Source: Prillingera fragicola (lineage: Eukaryota > Basidiomycota > Tremellomycetes > Trichosporonales > Trichosporonaceae). Taken from it: a stretch of DNA of 64,000 nucleotides. This document shows, piece after piece, positions 12,779 through 24,106 of this stretch. The DNA lies in assembly GCA_002335605.1 (NCBI GenBank), contig BEDY01000003.1:1674001-1738000 (forward strand). The letters are read 5' to 3'. The notes under the pieces are model-generated. The model did not search any database, was not told the origin of the DNA, and saw only the letters and a list, made by a program, of their open reading frames with translations. The position numbers and the translations under genes are program-made. Position 1 is the stretch's first letter, and every line of letters begins with the position of its first letter.

Positions 12779-13604
12779 TTACTTGCTGGATTGTTAGCAT
12801 TATCCTACATGGCCAGAAACTCACTTCTCAAACCAGACGGTACGGCCGTTGACGTAGGTGGTGTAACCGAGCCAAGCAGCGTAGGGGGCGAGGAAGAACG
12901 CGGGGTTGATGGGCGCGAAGGTAAGGTCGTTGGCCTTGACGGCAAGGGTAATGACAGTACCGGTGAGCGCGGTCAGGTTGACCATGGCAGCGTTAGGCTG
13001 GTCCTCTGCAAGCACGTGTGAGTGGGATTTCCGGTGAAACAATTAAATTAATAAACTTACGGCCAACGAAGAGAGGGGCCCAGAGGAGGTTGAGACCGAG
13101 CTGGGCCCAGTAGAGACCCATGCAGTCTGAGGCATCCTTGGTGGCCTGGGGAGTGGCTCCGGCGTCAAAGGCGCGGACGATGAGGTGCGAGGCGTAACCC
13201 ATGAGACCGTACATGGCAGTCCAGATCTGTTGACGGGTCAGTTTGGTCTCACGCGCTCGGCGGCAAGAAAACACGTACAGGAGAGAAGGCCTGAGCCTGG
13301 GCGGGCGAGGTCTGCGACTTGGGTAGACCAGTGCGACGGCTCTGGAGCTCGGTCGAGGCCCATCCACTGATGAGGCCGAGGCCAAGAGGGAGGCCGACTG
13401 TGGTTGGCGTGAGCAAGTGGTCCAGCGGCCAAGTCGCGACGACAGACGCGCCACAACACGACAGACGCGCCGCGCCGCCCCAAAAAAGGCGTGCAAGCGT
13501 GTTTGCGTAGTGTTCACACACGTTGTTGTGGCGTTTCACGGGTACTCACCAGCGACGGCGGGGTTGCGGCAGAGGGCAAAGCAAATCTCGGGAAGAGGCG
13601 ACAT
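12779..13604 (-). CDS. TspO/MBR family membrane protein (translocator protein homologue)
   Basis: Starts at ATG 13604 (MSPLPEICFALCRNPAVAV). Introns follow after the first exon, near 13272, after VGR near 13060 and possibly at the end. Visible family marks are GLPLGLGLISGW in the first helix, AFSPIWTAMYGLMGYASHLI (the usual PPxWxF..WT.LY.LMGYAS segment), and GLYWAQLGLNLLWAPLFVG, the Trp/Asn-rich helix. Five membrane segments are expected. TspO proteins bind porphyrins, sterols or other hydrophobic ligands in the outer mitochondrial membrane or ER. The last coding exon reads into TGA at 12821 (..WFEK), but that TGA overlaps a GTGAGT donor. The donor is followed by TGCTAAC and CCAG, and splicing gives ..WFENK with stop at 12779. 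I prefer the spliced end because the family commonly ends W-x-x-N-K/R. Confidence 0.85.
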
Positions 13605-14198
13605 TGTTTCGTACTTCGTTGATGTGGGAGAGAGTAAACGAAAGAGAGACGTTTGCCGCTTCTTGAACCCGCCAGCACGACGGTGGGAGGCCAGGCTGCA
13701 GCCAGTCACAGCAGTCGAGGCCGTCAGTGTGGGTTCGAGTGGGCGGCAACGGGGAGGGCATGATGCTGCAAGGTCTGGGCTTGCGGCCTGGGAGGCTATT
13801 GTTGATGTCACTATGACGTAGTGCCACTTGTTGTGCTGCCACCCACAGCCAACCCGCGAAGGACACAAGGGCTCAACGACGTCACGTGCGGCACTAAAGC
13901 GTTCCACAACCTGCCCACTTGGGGGAACGGCTGTTCGAAACAACAACGTTCGGCAAAGATCCGGCCATGGATGATGCGGCCGTGCATGCCGTGCACACAA
14001 TCCGCTGACCTGCTGATCTGCTGATCTTCTCACAAGTTCTTGCATCTGCTCCCGCACCACCTCGTGTAGAGCGCGTGGCCTCCACCAGTAAACCCCTGAA
14101 TATGGACGGTTGAATCCTCCACAGCCAAGTCCACCTGCACCCAACTTTTGGAACAGTGCTTGAACAACAACAAACGAGATCGCCAACGCTTCTTGCGC
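13605..14198. other. Divergent promoter region TspO / MOD5
   Basis: About 590 bp between two gene starts facing outward. CACGTG-type (E-box) hexamers occur, for example near 13883 (gtcacgtgcgg). Nothing coding is evident. ATG 14102 opens a frame that stops after two further codons, so it is a possible minimal upstream ORF for MOD5. Confidence 0.45.
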
Positions 14199-16150
14199 AT
14201 GTTGAAGAGCTTTTGGCGTAGCATTCTACCTAAAATGAGCTCCCCAGCGCAACCCTTGCGCCCGATTGTGGCAGTGATCGGAACGACAGGCGTTGGCAAG
14301 TCGCAGCTTGCAGTGTCTCTCGCTCAATCCCTTGGTTCGCCATCTTCCTCCGCCTCGACGTCGTCTACACCAAAGCCAAACAATGCTGTCATTCTTTCGG
14401 CCGACTCTATGCAGCTATACAAAGGCTTGGATGTCATCACCAACAAGGTAACAGAGGAGGAAAGGGGTGGAGTTGAGCACTGGGGTTTGGATCTTGTTCA
14501 GCCTGGCGCTGGGGCAAGCTGGGAGCTCGGCAAGTGGTGCACGGAGGCGGGTAAAAAGGTTTGTCGACTTTAATGCTGGGCACTGTTGACAACTCAGGTC
14601 GATGAGACTCCTCTCTCCACTCTGCCAATTGTGTGCGGAGGCACGCACTACTTTATTCAGCACTTTCTATTTCCTCCAGCAGAGCTGAGCTTCGACCGGC
14701 CAGCCAAGCGATCCGCACCCGAGGACGGGCAACAGGTAGACGATCCTCTGGCAACGCGCTGGACACCCCCATGCCCTCGTCCCTCAGTTCCTGATGGCAT
14801 GGACCCCGAGTTGAAAACCTTGCTGGATACGTTCTGGACTCCCAACGCTGTGTACCCCACGCCGCCGCCTACTGAGGAAGAGAATCAAGATCAAGCGGAA
14901 ACGTCAGCTGCCGCAACAGCACGAAAGTCACGTCCTGTGGCAAACGATAGGCATGAACTGCTAAGCATCTGGCGAGTCCTCGAAGCAGTAGATCCAAACG
15001 AGGCAGGGAGGTGGCACTGGCGTGATGGACGAAAGGTCCGGCGAGGACTCGAACGCTGGTGGGAGCGTGGAGGCGGTGCGGTGAAGAAAGAGGTGGAAGA
15101 AGGACAGCCTGATGGTGGTGTCGCGACCAAGTATGATTCGTATGTTGAAGCAGAGCTGACCGTGTAGATTCCGCACGCTGATTTTCTGGGTGTACGAATC
15201 TGTTGAAACTCTGCGCCCCCGCCTTGACAAACGTGTGGACAAGATGGTGGCAGTGAGTTTTCTGCAATGCTTATATGCTGATGAAAGAATGGTCTGCTCC
15301 AGGAGATTGAGGAATTACGAGGCATTGCTCTCAAGATGTATGGTACTGCTGATGCCATCGATCATGCCGAGGGCATCTTCCAAACCATTGGTGAGACTTC
15401 ATGGAAGCGCATTGCTGATCAACAGGATATAAAGAGTTTTCTGCTCTTCCGTTGCCAATGGGCGAGCGAAACTCGCAGTTTGAGTCCATGCTTGCACGGA
15501 CAAAGTTGAGCACCCACCAGTACGCCAAGAGCCAGGTTAAGTGGATCAAGAAGCAGCTGCTGCCTACCGTCCGAGCCGCCAAGGCATCTGGCGGAGAGGT
15601 GTTTGTTTATGTTGTCCCCGGAGGAGCTTCTGGCGAACCTCTCGCTCGGGAAGTCTTGGATTGTAAGCTTCTATGCTTGTCAACCTCGCTGACATCCCAG
15701 CCTTCCTCGCCGGTAAGGAGCTACCAGACCCTTCTAAAGTTGGACATCCCGACGCAGGAGTACTATTGCAAAGTTTGGAGATGCAGGATGCCGTCCTCCC
15801 AGACACAGCCGAGTGGGTCTACGGAACAACCCACAGTCCACGCTAACTTGTCGCAGTCGGCAAATGCTCAATTCGCGCCGAGTGTGCGAGATCTGTTCAA
15901 CCCCCACTGATCCCTTCTCTGTGAGAATTCAAGAATGGGACGATCATCTGACCTCCAAAATACACAAGCGGTGAGAAGTGAGCATCTGACCGTGTCTGAC
16001 ATCTGCAGCAACTCAAAGTTCACCAATATATCGCGCGAAGAGTGGATTGCCGCCGAGCGTGCCAAGGGCCTAGCTCGCAAGGCGGAGCGTGAGAAATTGA
16101 AGGCTGAAAAAGTGGCCTCAGAGCCCGAGGCAGAGGTGGGGTCTCCGTAG
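14199..16150 (+). CDS. MOD5: tRNA dimethylallyltransferase (isopentenyltransferase) with C-terminal zinc finger
   Basis: The enzyme adds dimethylallyl to A37 of tRNAs that read UNN codons. Seen here: the P-loop IGTTGVGKSQLAV, then SADSMQLYKGLDVITNK (the DMAPP-binding DSMQxYxxLDIxTNK motif), VCGGTHYFIQ, and FRTLIFWVYE..RLDKRVDKMV. The C-terminus has a U1-type C2H2 zinc finger, RRVCEICSTPTDPF..WDDHLTSKIHKR, typical of eukaryotic MOD5/TRIT1. About eight exons are joined. One uses donor GTGGGT after DTA to enter the finger, and the last intron lies at about 15959-16009 before NSKFTNISREEW. Two in-frame ATGs lie at 14199 (poor context) and 14235 (A at -3). The intervening MLKSFWRSILPK is basic and hydrophobic, like a mitochondrial presequence. 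Confidence 0.92.
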
Positions 16151-16298
16151 ACCAGCTTATTGACCACATGCATGCATATTCTGGCTGCTTCTGAACATTC
16201 TTGCCATCAAGCATCAACACAGTTGTCAACATTTTGCCACCCAACGGAGTCAAATTCACGTGCCTTAACATGAACTTTCTGAAATCTTCCTGGTCGTC

Positions 16299-18696
16299 AT
16301 GTCCGTCAACGGCGAGCTCGAAACCTCATCCATCGCCACATATACCACAGCTCAGACTATGAGCGGCGTGCCAGGACAATTTGCCGACGCAGAGGACGAC
16401 TCCACTCCCTCGTCCGCTACCCCCGAGGTCAGGCAGGATGGGCGAGGATACATTGACGACAATGGAGTTACCGAGCTGGGTGAACGTGACCCCGTGGACG
16501 AGGTTGCGGCAGCTGTTGCTGCTGAGAGCGCGCAGTCTGCAAGGATAGATGACGAAAAGGATCAGGAGTCAGAGGGCTCAAGTGTGGAGGAGGAGAGGGA
16601 TAGTGACGATATCGACGGAGGGTGGCCCAGCGACGAGGAGCCAGCGGCTGGCTCGAACCCAGAGCTTATCGAGGGATCCCTCAGCGACGAGGAAGCCTTG
16701 GACTGGGGAGTAGAGGATGAGGACTGGGAGCTTGCAGATGGTGGTAGGTTGATCTTTTCTCAGGTGACTTTACGTGCTAACTACTTGGCGCAGACTTCAC
16801 AAAGCAATACAACCGCGCGCGTCAGACGTACTCTGCTGCATCTGGCCCCAGCGGCGGCCCTTCGCGTCCTTTGCCTGCGCGTAACGCCCACGTTCCTCGT
16901 CCCATTAAGGCCGCGCCTGCAACGGCGGGCACAACTGGCAAGGCGCTTGTGAACCCCGCAGCAATGGCAGCGGTTGCCGCCAATCCTAAAAAGGACTCCA
17001 ACGCCAACCAGAAGGACAAGGCCGATCGTGCGACTCATGAGCAGGTCCTGGATTCTCGCACGCGCCTTGTTCTCGGTGCGTTGGTCAACCGAGGATTCTT
17101 TGGGGCCATCGATGGCTGTGTCAGTACAGGCAAGGAGGCCAACGTCTATCTTGCCTTCCCGTCGTCGACCCCACCGCCAGAGCCCAGTCCCTACCCAGAG
17201 ACCCTCGCCGTCAAGATTTACCGCACATCGATTCTCAACTTCCGTTCGCGTCAAAACTACATTGTGGGAGAGCACCGCTTCCGTGGTGGTTATGCCAGCG
17301 CCAAGAATCCCCGCAAGATGGTTCGTCTGTGGGCTGAGAAGGAGTTGCGAAACTTGCGGCGACTCGTGCAGGGGGGTATCCGCGCCCCGATTGTCATTGA
17401 GCAGAGGGAGAACGTTCTCGTCATGGAGTTTTTGGGCGACGGCAGCAAGTAAGTTGGCTGTACCTAACGTGGATTTCTCATCTGACACTTCAGCGCTTCG
17501 CCTCGTTTGAAGGACGCCGAGATCTCCAAATCAAAACTTCCCCGTCTATACGCTGAGCTTCTGGTCGCCATGCGCCGGATGTATCACGCTTGTCACCTCG
17601 TGCACGCCGATTTGTCCGAGTACAACATTCTCTACCATAACTCGCACCTGTACATCATCGACGTGTCACAGTCGGTTGAGCACGACCATCCTTCGGCCTT
17701 TGACTTTTTGCGATCAGATATTCGCAATGTCGAAGACTTCTTTGTCAAGCGCTCAAACGGCGAAGTCAAAACCCTTGGCTTGCGACGCGCGTGGAGTTTC
17801 ATCGTCGATGAGGACGTCGGTGTTCCCAAGGGAGAGGAGGAGGGAGATGAGGGAGAAGACCGTCTTTTGGACGTTTTGCGCGAGTGGCTCGCGCACGACT
17901 CTGGGCATGCGGCTGGCATCACCACTGTCGACGCTGAGGGTGTCTCGTTGACGCCAGCCGCTGCTGCCGCGGCAGCCGCCGCTCGGGCCGCCGCCACTGA
18001 GGTCGACGATGCTGTTTTCTTCAGCTCGTACATTCCACGTTCACTTGGAGAGGTGTACGACCCGGAACGTGACACCGAGCTCCTTCGTGAAGGCAAGGGC
18101 GATCAGCTCATTTATGCTGGTATTACCAAGCTCAACATTGTCGAGTCCGGTGGTGGCGCGGCCGCAAGGGGCCCCAATGTCCAGGAGGTCGGCGAGGAGG
18201 AGGGAACGGCCGAGGAGGACGAACCATTGCCCGAACCCACTGCGGACAGCGAAACATTTGCCGACGTGGACACAGAAGACGCCGAGCAGTCGCTTCCCTC
18301 AACGATGACCGGTACGGTACTTCAGCCTGCCCCAGCATCCGTCTCCAGCATGGACGGCGATGCCCCCATTTCCCCTGCTGAAGTCAAGCACCTCCGCAAA
18401 GCCAAGGGTGTGCGCTTCGCTGACGAGGAAGACGATGAGGCATTGGGGGAGAGCGCCGATGCTGATGAGGACACTGAGGGTGACGCCTTGCATGAACGCA
18501 AGCCCAGGGGTTTCAGGCATGAGGACAAAGAGTCCAAGAAGGTAAGTGGCCTGTTTGCATATGAGCACAGCCGAGGCGCTGATACAACCAGGAACGTAAG
18601 AAGGCCCTCAAGGAGGAGAACCGCGAGAAGCGCAAGGTCAAGATGCCAAAGGGCGAGAAACAGCGCCTGATCAAGAAGAGCTCTGGAAGGGGTTAA
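16299..18696 (+). CDS. RIO1: Atypical protein kinase RIO1 (40S ribosome maturation)
   Basis: Start ATG 16299 (MSVNGELETS); exons are joined at about 16744-16795, 17451-17495 and 18542-18593; stop 18696. The N-terminal 150 residues are acidic. The RIO fold shows the P-loop STGKEANVYLAF, the Lys of AVKIYRTSIL, the family segment FRSRQNYIVGEHRFR, the catalytic loop LVHADLSEYNILY (Asp and Asn) and the metal motif IIDVSQSVEHDHP. The C-terminal extension has a poly-Ala run (about 17957-17997), acidic stretches and a final basic tail KALKEENREKRKVKMPKGEK. RIO1 is an ATPase/kinase of late pre-40S maturation in the cytoplasm, acting with 20S pre-rRNA cleavage. The long acidic tail resembles other fungal Rio1 proteins. 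It converges with the ORMDL gene. Confidence 0.94.
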
Positions 18697-19207
18697 TCTG
18701 TACTAGCATCAAAGGAGTCATCAATCAGAGCGAGTAGAGTCGTCTGCATGCACTTGCGTAGCACACGTCCGCCAGCACGATCATGCAGCCAGGATGACGT
18801 GGGCACACACGCGCGTCGCGTCGCCAACGCGGCGATCTCGTTAGAACGGGGCATTCCTAGTTGGTTTCATAGCTCACACACAATGACGGCATTGGCACCC
18901 GGGAATATTGGTATTGACTGCTCAGCGATGGCCGCCTTGACGTTCTTCTGTTCGTCTTGAAATGGATACAGATTCATCCCACCTTGCTAGAGCTCGTCAG
19001 TCTACCAGTAGGTTTGATCACATAGTGTCTCCCTCGCGTTCAGCCCTCTTTCGCGACATTTAACTCATAAGATCAATGTCCTCTCAACAGGCAGGACGAC
19101 ATAAACTTCTCCTTCGCCCGCAAGGACAGAGATCGCACAGCCGAGAAAACTGTGCTTCATTTCGTGTGTCGTTCAGCAGTGCATAATGTGTGTCTAGCGA
19201 GAGTCGT
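18697..19207. other. Convergent intergenic region RIO1 / ORMDL
   Basis: About 510 bp between two 3' ends. No coding signal or RNA gene seen. It presumably holds both polyadenylation regions. Confidence 0.45.
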
Positions 19208-20577
19208 TTAGTGGGGCGGGTTCCGAGGAGCAGGAGACGGGCGGCGGGAAACCGCAGGTGTGGCCCCGCCGTCAGTGCTCGCGAAGTCAAGAAAGTGGAA
19301 GCGCAAGCGGTGGAGCTGTAGGGTGTCAGTTAACTTGCTTGCAAGTGGCTGAGGCGAATGAGACCGGCATGATATGCTAGGTTTGCTGTGGACGATTAAG
19401 GGAACGTTGCAGCGCTCATTACCCCGAGCGGTGTCGCTGAACACCGTAATCCCAAGCAAGCATGGCCACCGGCCTCGGCTTCAACAACGCGCGTGCTGAA
19501 TGGCACACGCGCAGGGCGGCGTGAACAGCGCGTTCAATAAACTCACAATTGGCAGCTTGGGAACTAGGGCGATAACAAGCGCAGTAATATTGATGGCGAA
19601 CAAGGTTGGGTCGTAATTTGTGTAGTGGGTGGAGATGAGGAACCTGGGCAAATCAGTCGTCGCGCAAGAATGTGAGAGCAGGTTGTACGTACAAGCCGAT
19701 AGGAACACTGGTAAGCCACTTCTTCGCCGGGGTATATTGCGCTCCCTGGTCAATCTGCTCCCACATCGTGAGATCATCGTATGCACCGCCGGTGGACATT
19801 CTGTTTCGGTCAGCGGAAATTTCCACGTCGCCCACTGCCGACTCACGTTGTCTCGAAAGGAACGCCAGTCACGTGGTGGAACATGAGGAAAGAGAGCTGG
19901 GATGTAAGCATTGCCGCTAATAGCGGTATTGGGTGAGACGGCTCGGTGAGGGGTTGCTAAACACTGATTGCCCGACCTGGCCGCCACCCGCATCCATCAC
20001 TCACAGCCATGTAACCAAGGTTGACAATCGTCCAGCTGAGGTCCTCGTTGATCCAAGGAATTGATCCAATGAGAACCTTTGCGATGAGGATAAGGACAGG
20101 ATGAATCATCCAGGCGCCTAGAGAGTCAGTGCACAGTCCCGGTTCATAAATGGTGTCGGTAACACAGTGCAGCGCAAGCGCTCAGCCGCTGAATGTGTCC
20201 GCTTGAATATTTGACTCACCAGGTGCGTTGACCCATGCCGCATTATGGTTGGCGCCGACACCCAGACGGTCGTTGACATTGTCGGGCTCATCGCCGCCTA
20301 CTTCGGTGACGGTCACAAGCGATCCAGAACGTGCGCGACCCTTGACGGGCTGCTGTGGTGCGAGGGTGGGTCCCGAGGAGCCGCGGCGATAAGAAGTGTA
20401 TCCTTCTCCTTGACTGTTGTTAGACAAGGTGCGAGCAAAGGAGCTGCGGGGAGACGTGTTTCCGGTGCTAATGTAGCTGTTGCGGAAAAATTCAGTCTCA
20501 ATGCCCTCGCGCAGTGGCTGCGAGACGGAGCGCGCACGCCCAGGTGACTGAGGCGGAGCCGCGAGAGATGCGGGCAT
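19208..20577 (-). CDS. ORM1: ORMDL family protein, regulator of serine palmitoyltransferase
   Basis: Start ATG 20577 (MPASLAAPPQSP). Conserved ORMDL segments, each split by introns: NHNAAWVNAPGAWMIHPVLI, DLSWTIVNLGYM, LSFLMFHHVTGVPF, DDLTMWEQIDQGAQYTPAKK, FLISTHYTNYDPTLFAINI and VPKLPILHRLRF. Four ER membrane segments are expected. The N-terminal 115 residues are Ser-rich and carry two RxRxxS sites, RARSVS (Ser19) and RARSGSL (Ser86), matching the Ypk1 consensus that in budding yeast relieves Orm inhibition of sphingolipid synthesis. The function is to bind serine palmitoyltransferase in the ER and restrain long-chain base synthesis. The last intron before LHRLRF is long (about 230 bp). Stop TAA 19208-19210. 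Family identity is firm; the phosphoregulation is inference. Confidence 0.92.
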
Positions 20578-20889
20578 GAGGAGCGATTAGGTGAAAGATG
20601 AAGGAGTGGGATTGGGTGAGTAAAGGGTTAAAAGCGCGCGGCGACGGGGCGCGGAAGAGGGCGATGAGCACGCGCTAGACGTGTGTTTGGCGTTGAATGA
20701 GAGTGGTGGCGAAGAAGAATGTCGATGCTGTTGGTGGTGATCGTGACGGCGGTGTCAGTAGGCCGTGTGTGGCAGCAATTATGTAATACACGTAATTTAA
20801 TCCCGAGTCGTTCCACCACAAAGTTGTAGCGTCATTTCATTCATGTCATGCACTTTGGCCATGCACAGTATATACGGCCACAACTTGAT
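20578..20889. other. Upstream region of the ORMDL gene
   Basis: This 312 bp gap lies between the ORMDL start and the 3' end of the RBM42-like gene, both on the minus strand. It should contain the ORMDL promoter. No distinct element recognised. Confidence 0.4.
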
Positions 20890-21994
20890 CTAGAATGCAA
20901 CAGGACGCCCATTAAGAGGCTTGCCACGGTTACGGCGCAACTTGTCGAGCTCCTTGGCCTGGCGACACGTCAGCAAACTGCGCACTGCCGTCTCTAGCCA
21001 CGTTGACCGGCAAAAGCAACGTGTGCCACTTACCTTTCGGCCGCTGACTGTCGTGGTCTCGATCGTGCCGTACTTCTCATCTTTGACCTTGCTCAACCGA
21101 ATCGGTCGGTTACCAACATACTTGCCTGCCAGTTAGAACCACTGGGGGGCGCCTGGTTCATGACTTACCATCCATCTCCTTCCATGCTTTGAGGAAATCC
21201 TCGGGATCCTTGAAGGCAATGAAGGCGTACTTGGCCTATAGAGTTAGACGTTTACGCTGGAATAAACAACGCACCTTTTGACTCAAGTGGTCCCGCACAA
21301 CTTTGCACTTGCAGTATGTCCTATACTTGTTGAACGCTTCATCAAGGGTGCGCTCGCTCACGTCGTTGGACACATCGCCAACGAACAGGCGATACCATTC
21401 TGAGTGATCAGCGTTCTGTAGCGTGAAATTCCCCGAAGTACTTTCCCCGCTCCCCCGATGTTGAGCAGTACTCACTAGGATCCCAGTCTAGCAACGTCGG
21501 ATCCTCCCAGGTGCGACCGCCAGCTTTACGAATGACAGTCTGTCGTTTACCAGTACGATGGACGAGCTTTCCCTTGCCCTGGGGTGCCTTCGTCTCTCCA
21601 CCCGGCACGTATACAGAGCTCTGCTCTATCATATCCGCGTCAAGAAGCGGTGGCGCATTGTTAGTCTGGATGCGGTAACCGTTGGCATCGTATCCCGGGG
21701 TCGCATATGACCCGGCGGCTCCCCCGTGACTTGCTGGGCCAGCTGCGGACGTCGACGGACCCGCGCTAGACGCTCCAACCGCTGAATACCCGTTCGTCAT
21801 GGCAGCAATTGCAGCAGCATCGTACCCTTGCTGAGCATAGTACTGCAACGTCAGGTGAGGGTAAGAGAGGGTGGGTAAGGAACTTACAGCTGCCCACTGT
21901 GAGCGTCAGCATTGAAACTAGCGGCCTCACTAATGATACTACTCACCGCTGCTGCGTGCTCCTCTGGGGTGTAATTCTGCTGCGCGTCGCTCAT
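20890..21994 (-). CDS. RBM42-like RNA-binding protein (single C-terminal RRM)
   Basis: Start ATG 21994 (MSDAQQNYTPEEHAAA), stop 20890, with about six exons. The N-terminal half is Ala/Gly/Ser-rich (YAQQGYDAAAIAAM). A basic linker KLVHRTGKRQTVIRKAGGRT then leads to TWEDPTLLDWDP. The single RRM reads YRLFVGDVSNDVSERTLDEA (RNP2), then AKYAFIAFKDPEDFLKAWKE (RNP1) and GNRPIRLSKVK. The tail is ELDKLRRNRGKPLNGRP. A C-terminal RRM after the TWEDPTL..W..ND linker is the layout of RBM42, a spliceosome-associated protein of metazoa and many fungi absent from budding yeast. It is expected to be nuclear. Its start faces the PPR gene start 166 bp away. Confidence 0.87.
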
Positions 21995-22160
21995 GGAAGG
22001 TTGGGTGCGATGAACAAGAGTGTTGTTGCTGCACGAGACCGTCTCGGCGCTCAACTTGTCCACATTCAGGCACGGAAAGTACTTCCGCTTTCGATGACAA
22101 CTGGGATGTGATTTTCCAGCCAACGTCCACTTTGTCGACATTTACCAAATATCTACCCCA
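21995..22160. promoter_or_regulatory. Short shared upstream region of divergent RBM42-like and PPR genes
   Basis: Only 166 bp separate the two start codons, so both 5' leaders and core promoters must fit here. A Hap-type CCAAT box is not present. Assignment rests on geometry alone. Confidence 0.5.
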
Positions 22161-24018
22161 ATGTCGCGTGCCGGCTCCTCTGTGGGACGCTTAGCAGCTC
22201 GCGCAGCTGTCCATCGGGTCTCTGCGCGTGTCGGTTCTTTCAGCACTTCGGCATCATACTCCGCCGTCGCCACCGTGCCCGACGATGCCAAGCAACCCAA
22301 GCAACCACTGCAACTCGAAGGGAGACGCTCAGGCGGTGCGTATTCGCAAAGCGTAGTATAGAGCTATGCTGATGGAGAAATTAAGGCTTCAATGGTCGTC
22401 ACCCTGCCAGGAATCTTGCCTATGAGCTCCTGGCTTTGAAGAAGGTGAAGCAGGACAACAAACCGCCTTCTCCCAGGGAATACCTCTCTGTCATGACCGC
22501 AGCCGCCGAATACAGTGGACGCAGGGGGCTTAATAGGCACTCCGGTGTTGACGATGTCGTCTCAACTGTTGTTGAGCCTTCTCTTGGTCTTGACGTTGCG
22601 CTTGCGGCATGGCGCGATGCCGAGAAGAGTGGCGTCAACCTTGGAACTGATGCCTTTGATGTCCTTCTCAAGGTGAATTGTGTAATGCCATGCTGCATGG
22701 TCTGAAGCTGACTATCAGTTCTCGTTCGTTCATCCTGAGATCGTTCCTTCTGTTCTTCTTACCCTTTCGGAGAACGGCATTGCCACAGCAGCCACCTACA
22801 ACACCTTGGCAGCTGAGGCCATTTCTCGCGCGAACCTTGAGAAGCTCGTCCTTGTCCTAATTGAGATGCTTGAGCAGGAGATCGTCCCTTCCAGTTACCT
22901 TGTTAGTCACGCTATCCGCGTTGCGTGTGAGGGAGACTGCCCTCGGCTTGCTCTTCAGCTTGCCGAGCGCATCGAGGCGATGCCCGGCGCAGATCGCGTC
23001 CCGTCGGGGTCATGGGTGAACATTTTGTCAGCGAGTGCCTCGAACCAATACGTGAGTCACGAAGGGAGCCGTTAAGGTCATTCTGACGCCACAGCTTGAG
23101 GGTGTGCTCGAGGCATGGACGCGATGCGTTACCAACAGGGCGTACACGCCCGACGAGGGCCTCATTCTTGCCGTTCTGTCCGTTGCTGGCCGCTGGGGCA
23201 AGACCGAGCTCGCAACTGCCGCTATCGCACAGCTACCTGAGATCAATGTTTGCCCCCGTGAGGAACATTTCGCGCCACTGGTCGCTGCGTTCTGTGTTGA
23301 GGGCCGTGTCCCCGAAGCTCTGGAGATGCTGGGCAAGATACGTGCTGCTGGCATCAACCCCGGACGGACGACGTCGACACCGGTCGAGGCCCTGTTGTCC
23401 ACTCCCGAGCTGCTCGACCAGGCATTCTACACTCTTGAGGACATGTACGCTGCCGGCAAGCCTGTGGATGTTACTGCCCTCAACGCTGTTGTTCGCGCAG
23501 CCGAGGTTGCAGAGGACCTCGTTCGTGCTCGCGCCACGCAGTTGGCGGCCAAAGACCTCGGCGTTGAGCCCGACGTTGAGACCTTTAACTCTGTTCTCCG
23601 GGCTGCCGTCACTGCCAAGCACCGTTCTCTGGGCAACTCTGTCCTCGCAGATCTCAGTGCAGCTGGGGTTCAACCTGACGAACACACGTACGACGCAATG
23701 ATTCGTCTCTGCCTGACCCAGCCCGAGTACGACGATGCCTTCTACTACCTGGAGAAGATGAAGTCTGCTGGCTTCAAGCCCACGCGCCGCCTCTACCAAG
23801 GCATTGCCAACAAGTGCTCGTATGCTGGCGACGGACGATGGAAGCTGGTTGCGGATGAGGCCCAGACTCTTGGTTTCACAATCAGGGGCCCTACGGAGAC
23901 TGCCGACAGGCGCGCCTCTCGCTTCGGCGACGGAGGTTGGAGTGGTGGCGCTCGCGGCGCTCGCAACACCGGCGGCGCCAGTTTCAGTTGGCCCCGTACG
24001 TCTCCCGTGGACAAGTAG
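22161..24018 (+). CDS. Mitochondrial pentatricopeptide-repeat-like protein
   Basis: Start ATG 22161; introns at about 22337-22386, 22674-22718 and 23050-23092; stop 24018; about 565 aa. The N-terminus MSRAGSSVGRLAARAAVHRV is Arg/Ala/Ser-rich without acidic residues, like a mitochondrial presequence. The body is helical hairpin repeats in the PPR style: ATYNTLAAEAISRANLEK, ETFNSVLRAAVTAKHR and HTYDAMIRLCLTQPEYDDAF followed by MKSAGFKPTRRLYQGIANKC. The tail is Gly/Arg-rich. Fungal proteins of this type stabilise or activate translation of mitochondrial transcripts. I cannot name the target. Converges with the histidine phosphatase gene (89 bp apart). Confidence 0.8.
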
Positions 24019-24106
24019 ATGGGGATAGGTACACACTGAAGATGTATGCATTGCACTTAGGACAACAGAACCACAATTCTTGTGTAACCAAGTAAATGGC
24101 TTCCCC

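Noticed and set aside
13700..13760. tRNA-like string GGGTTCGAGTGG
   Set aside because: No A box, acceptor stem or anticodon arm at the right distances; lies in the TspO leader region.
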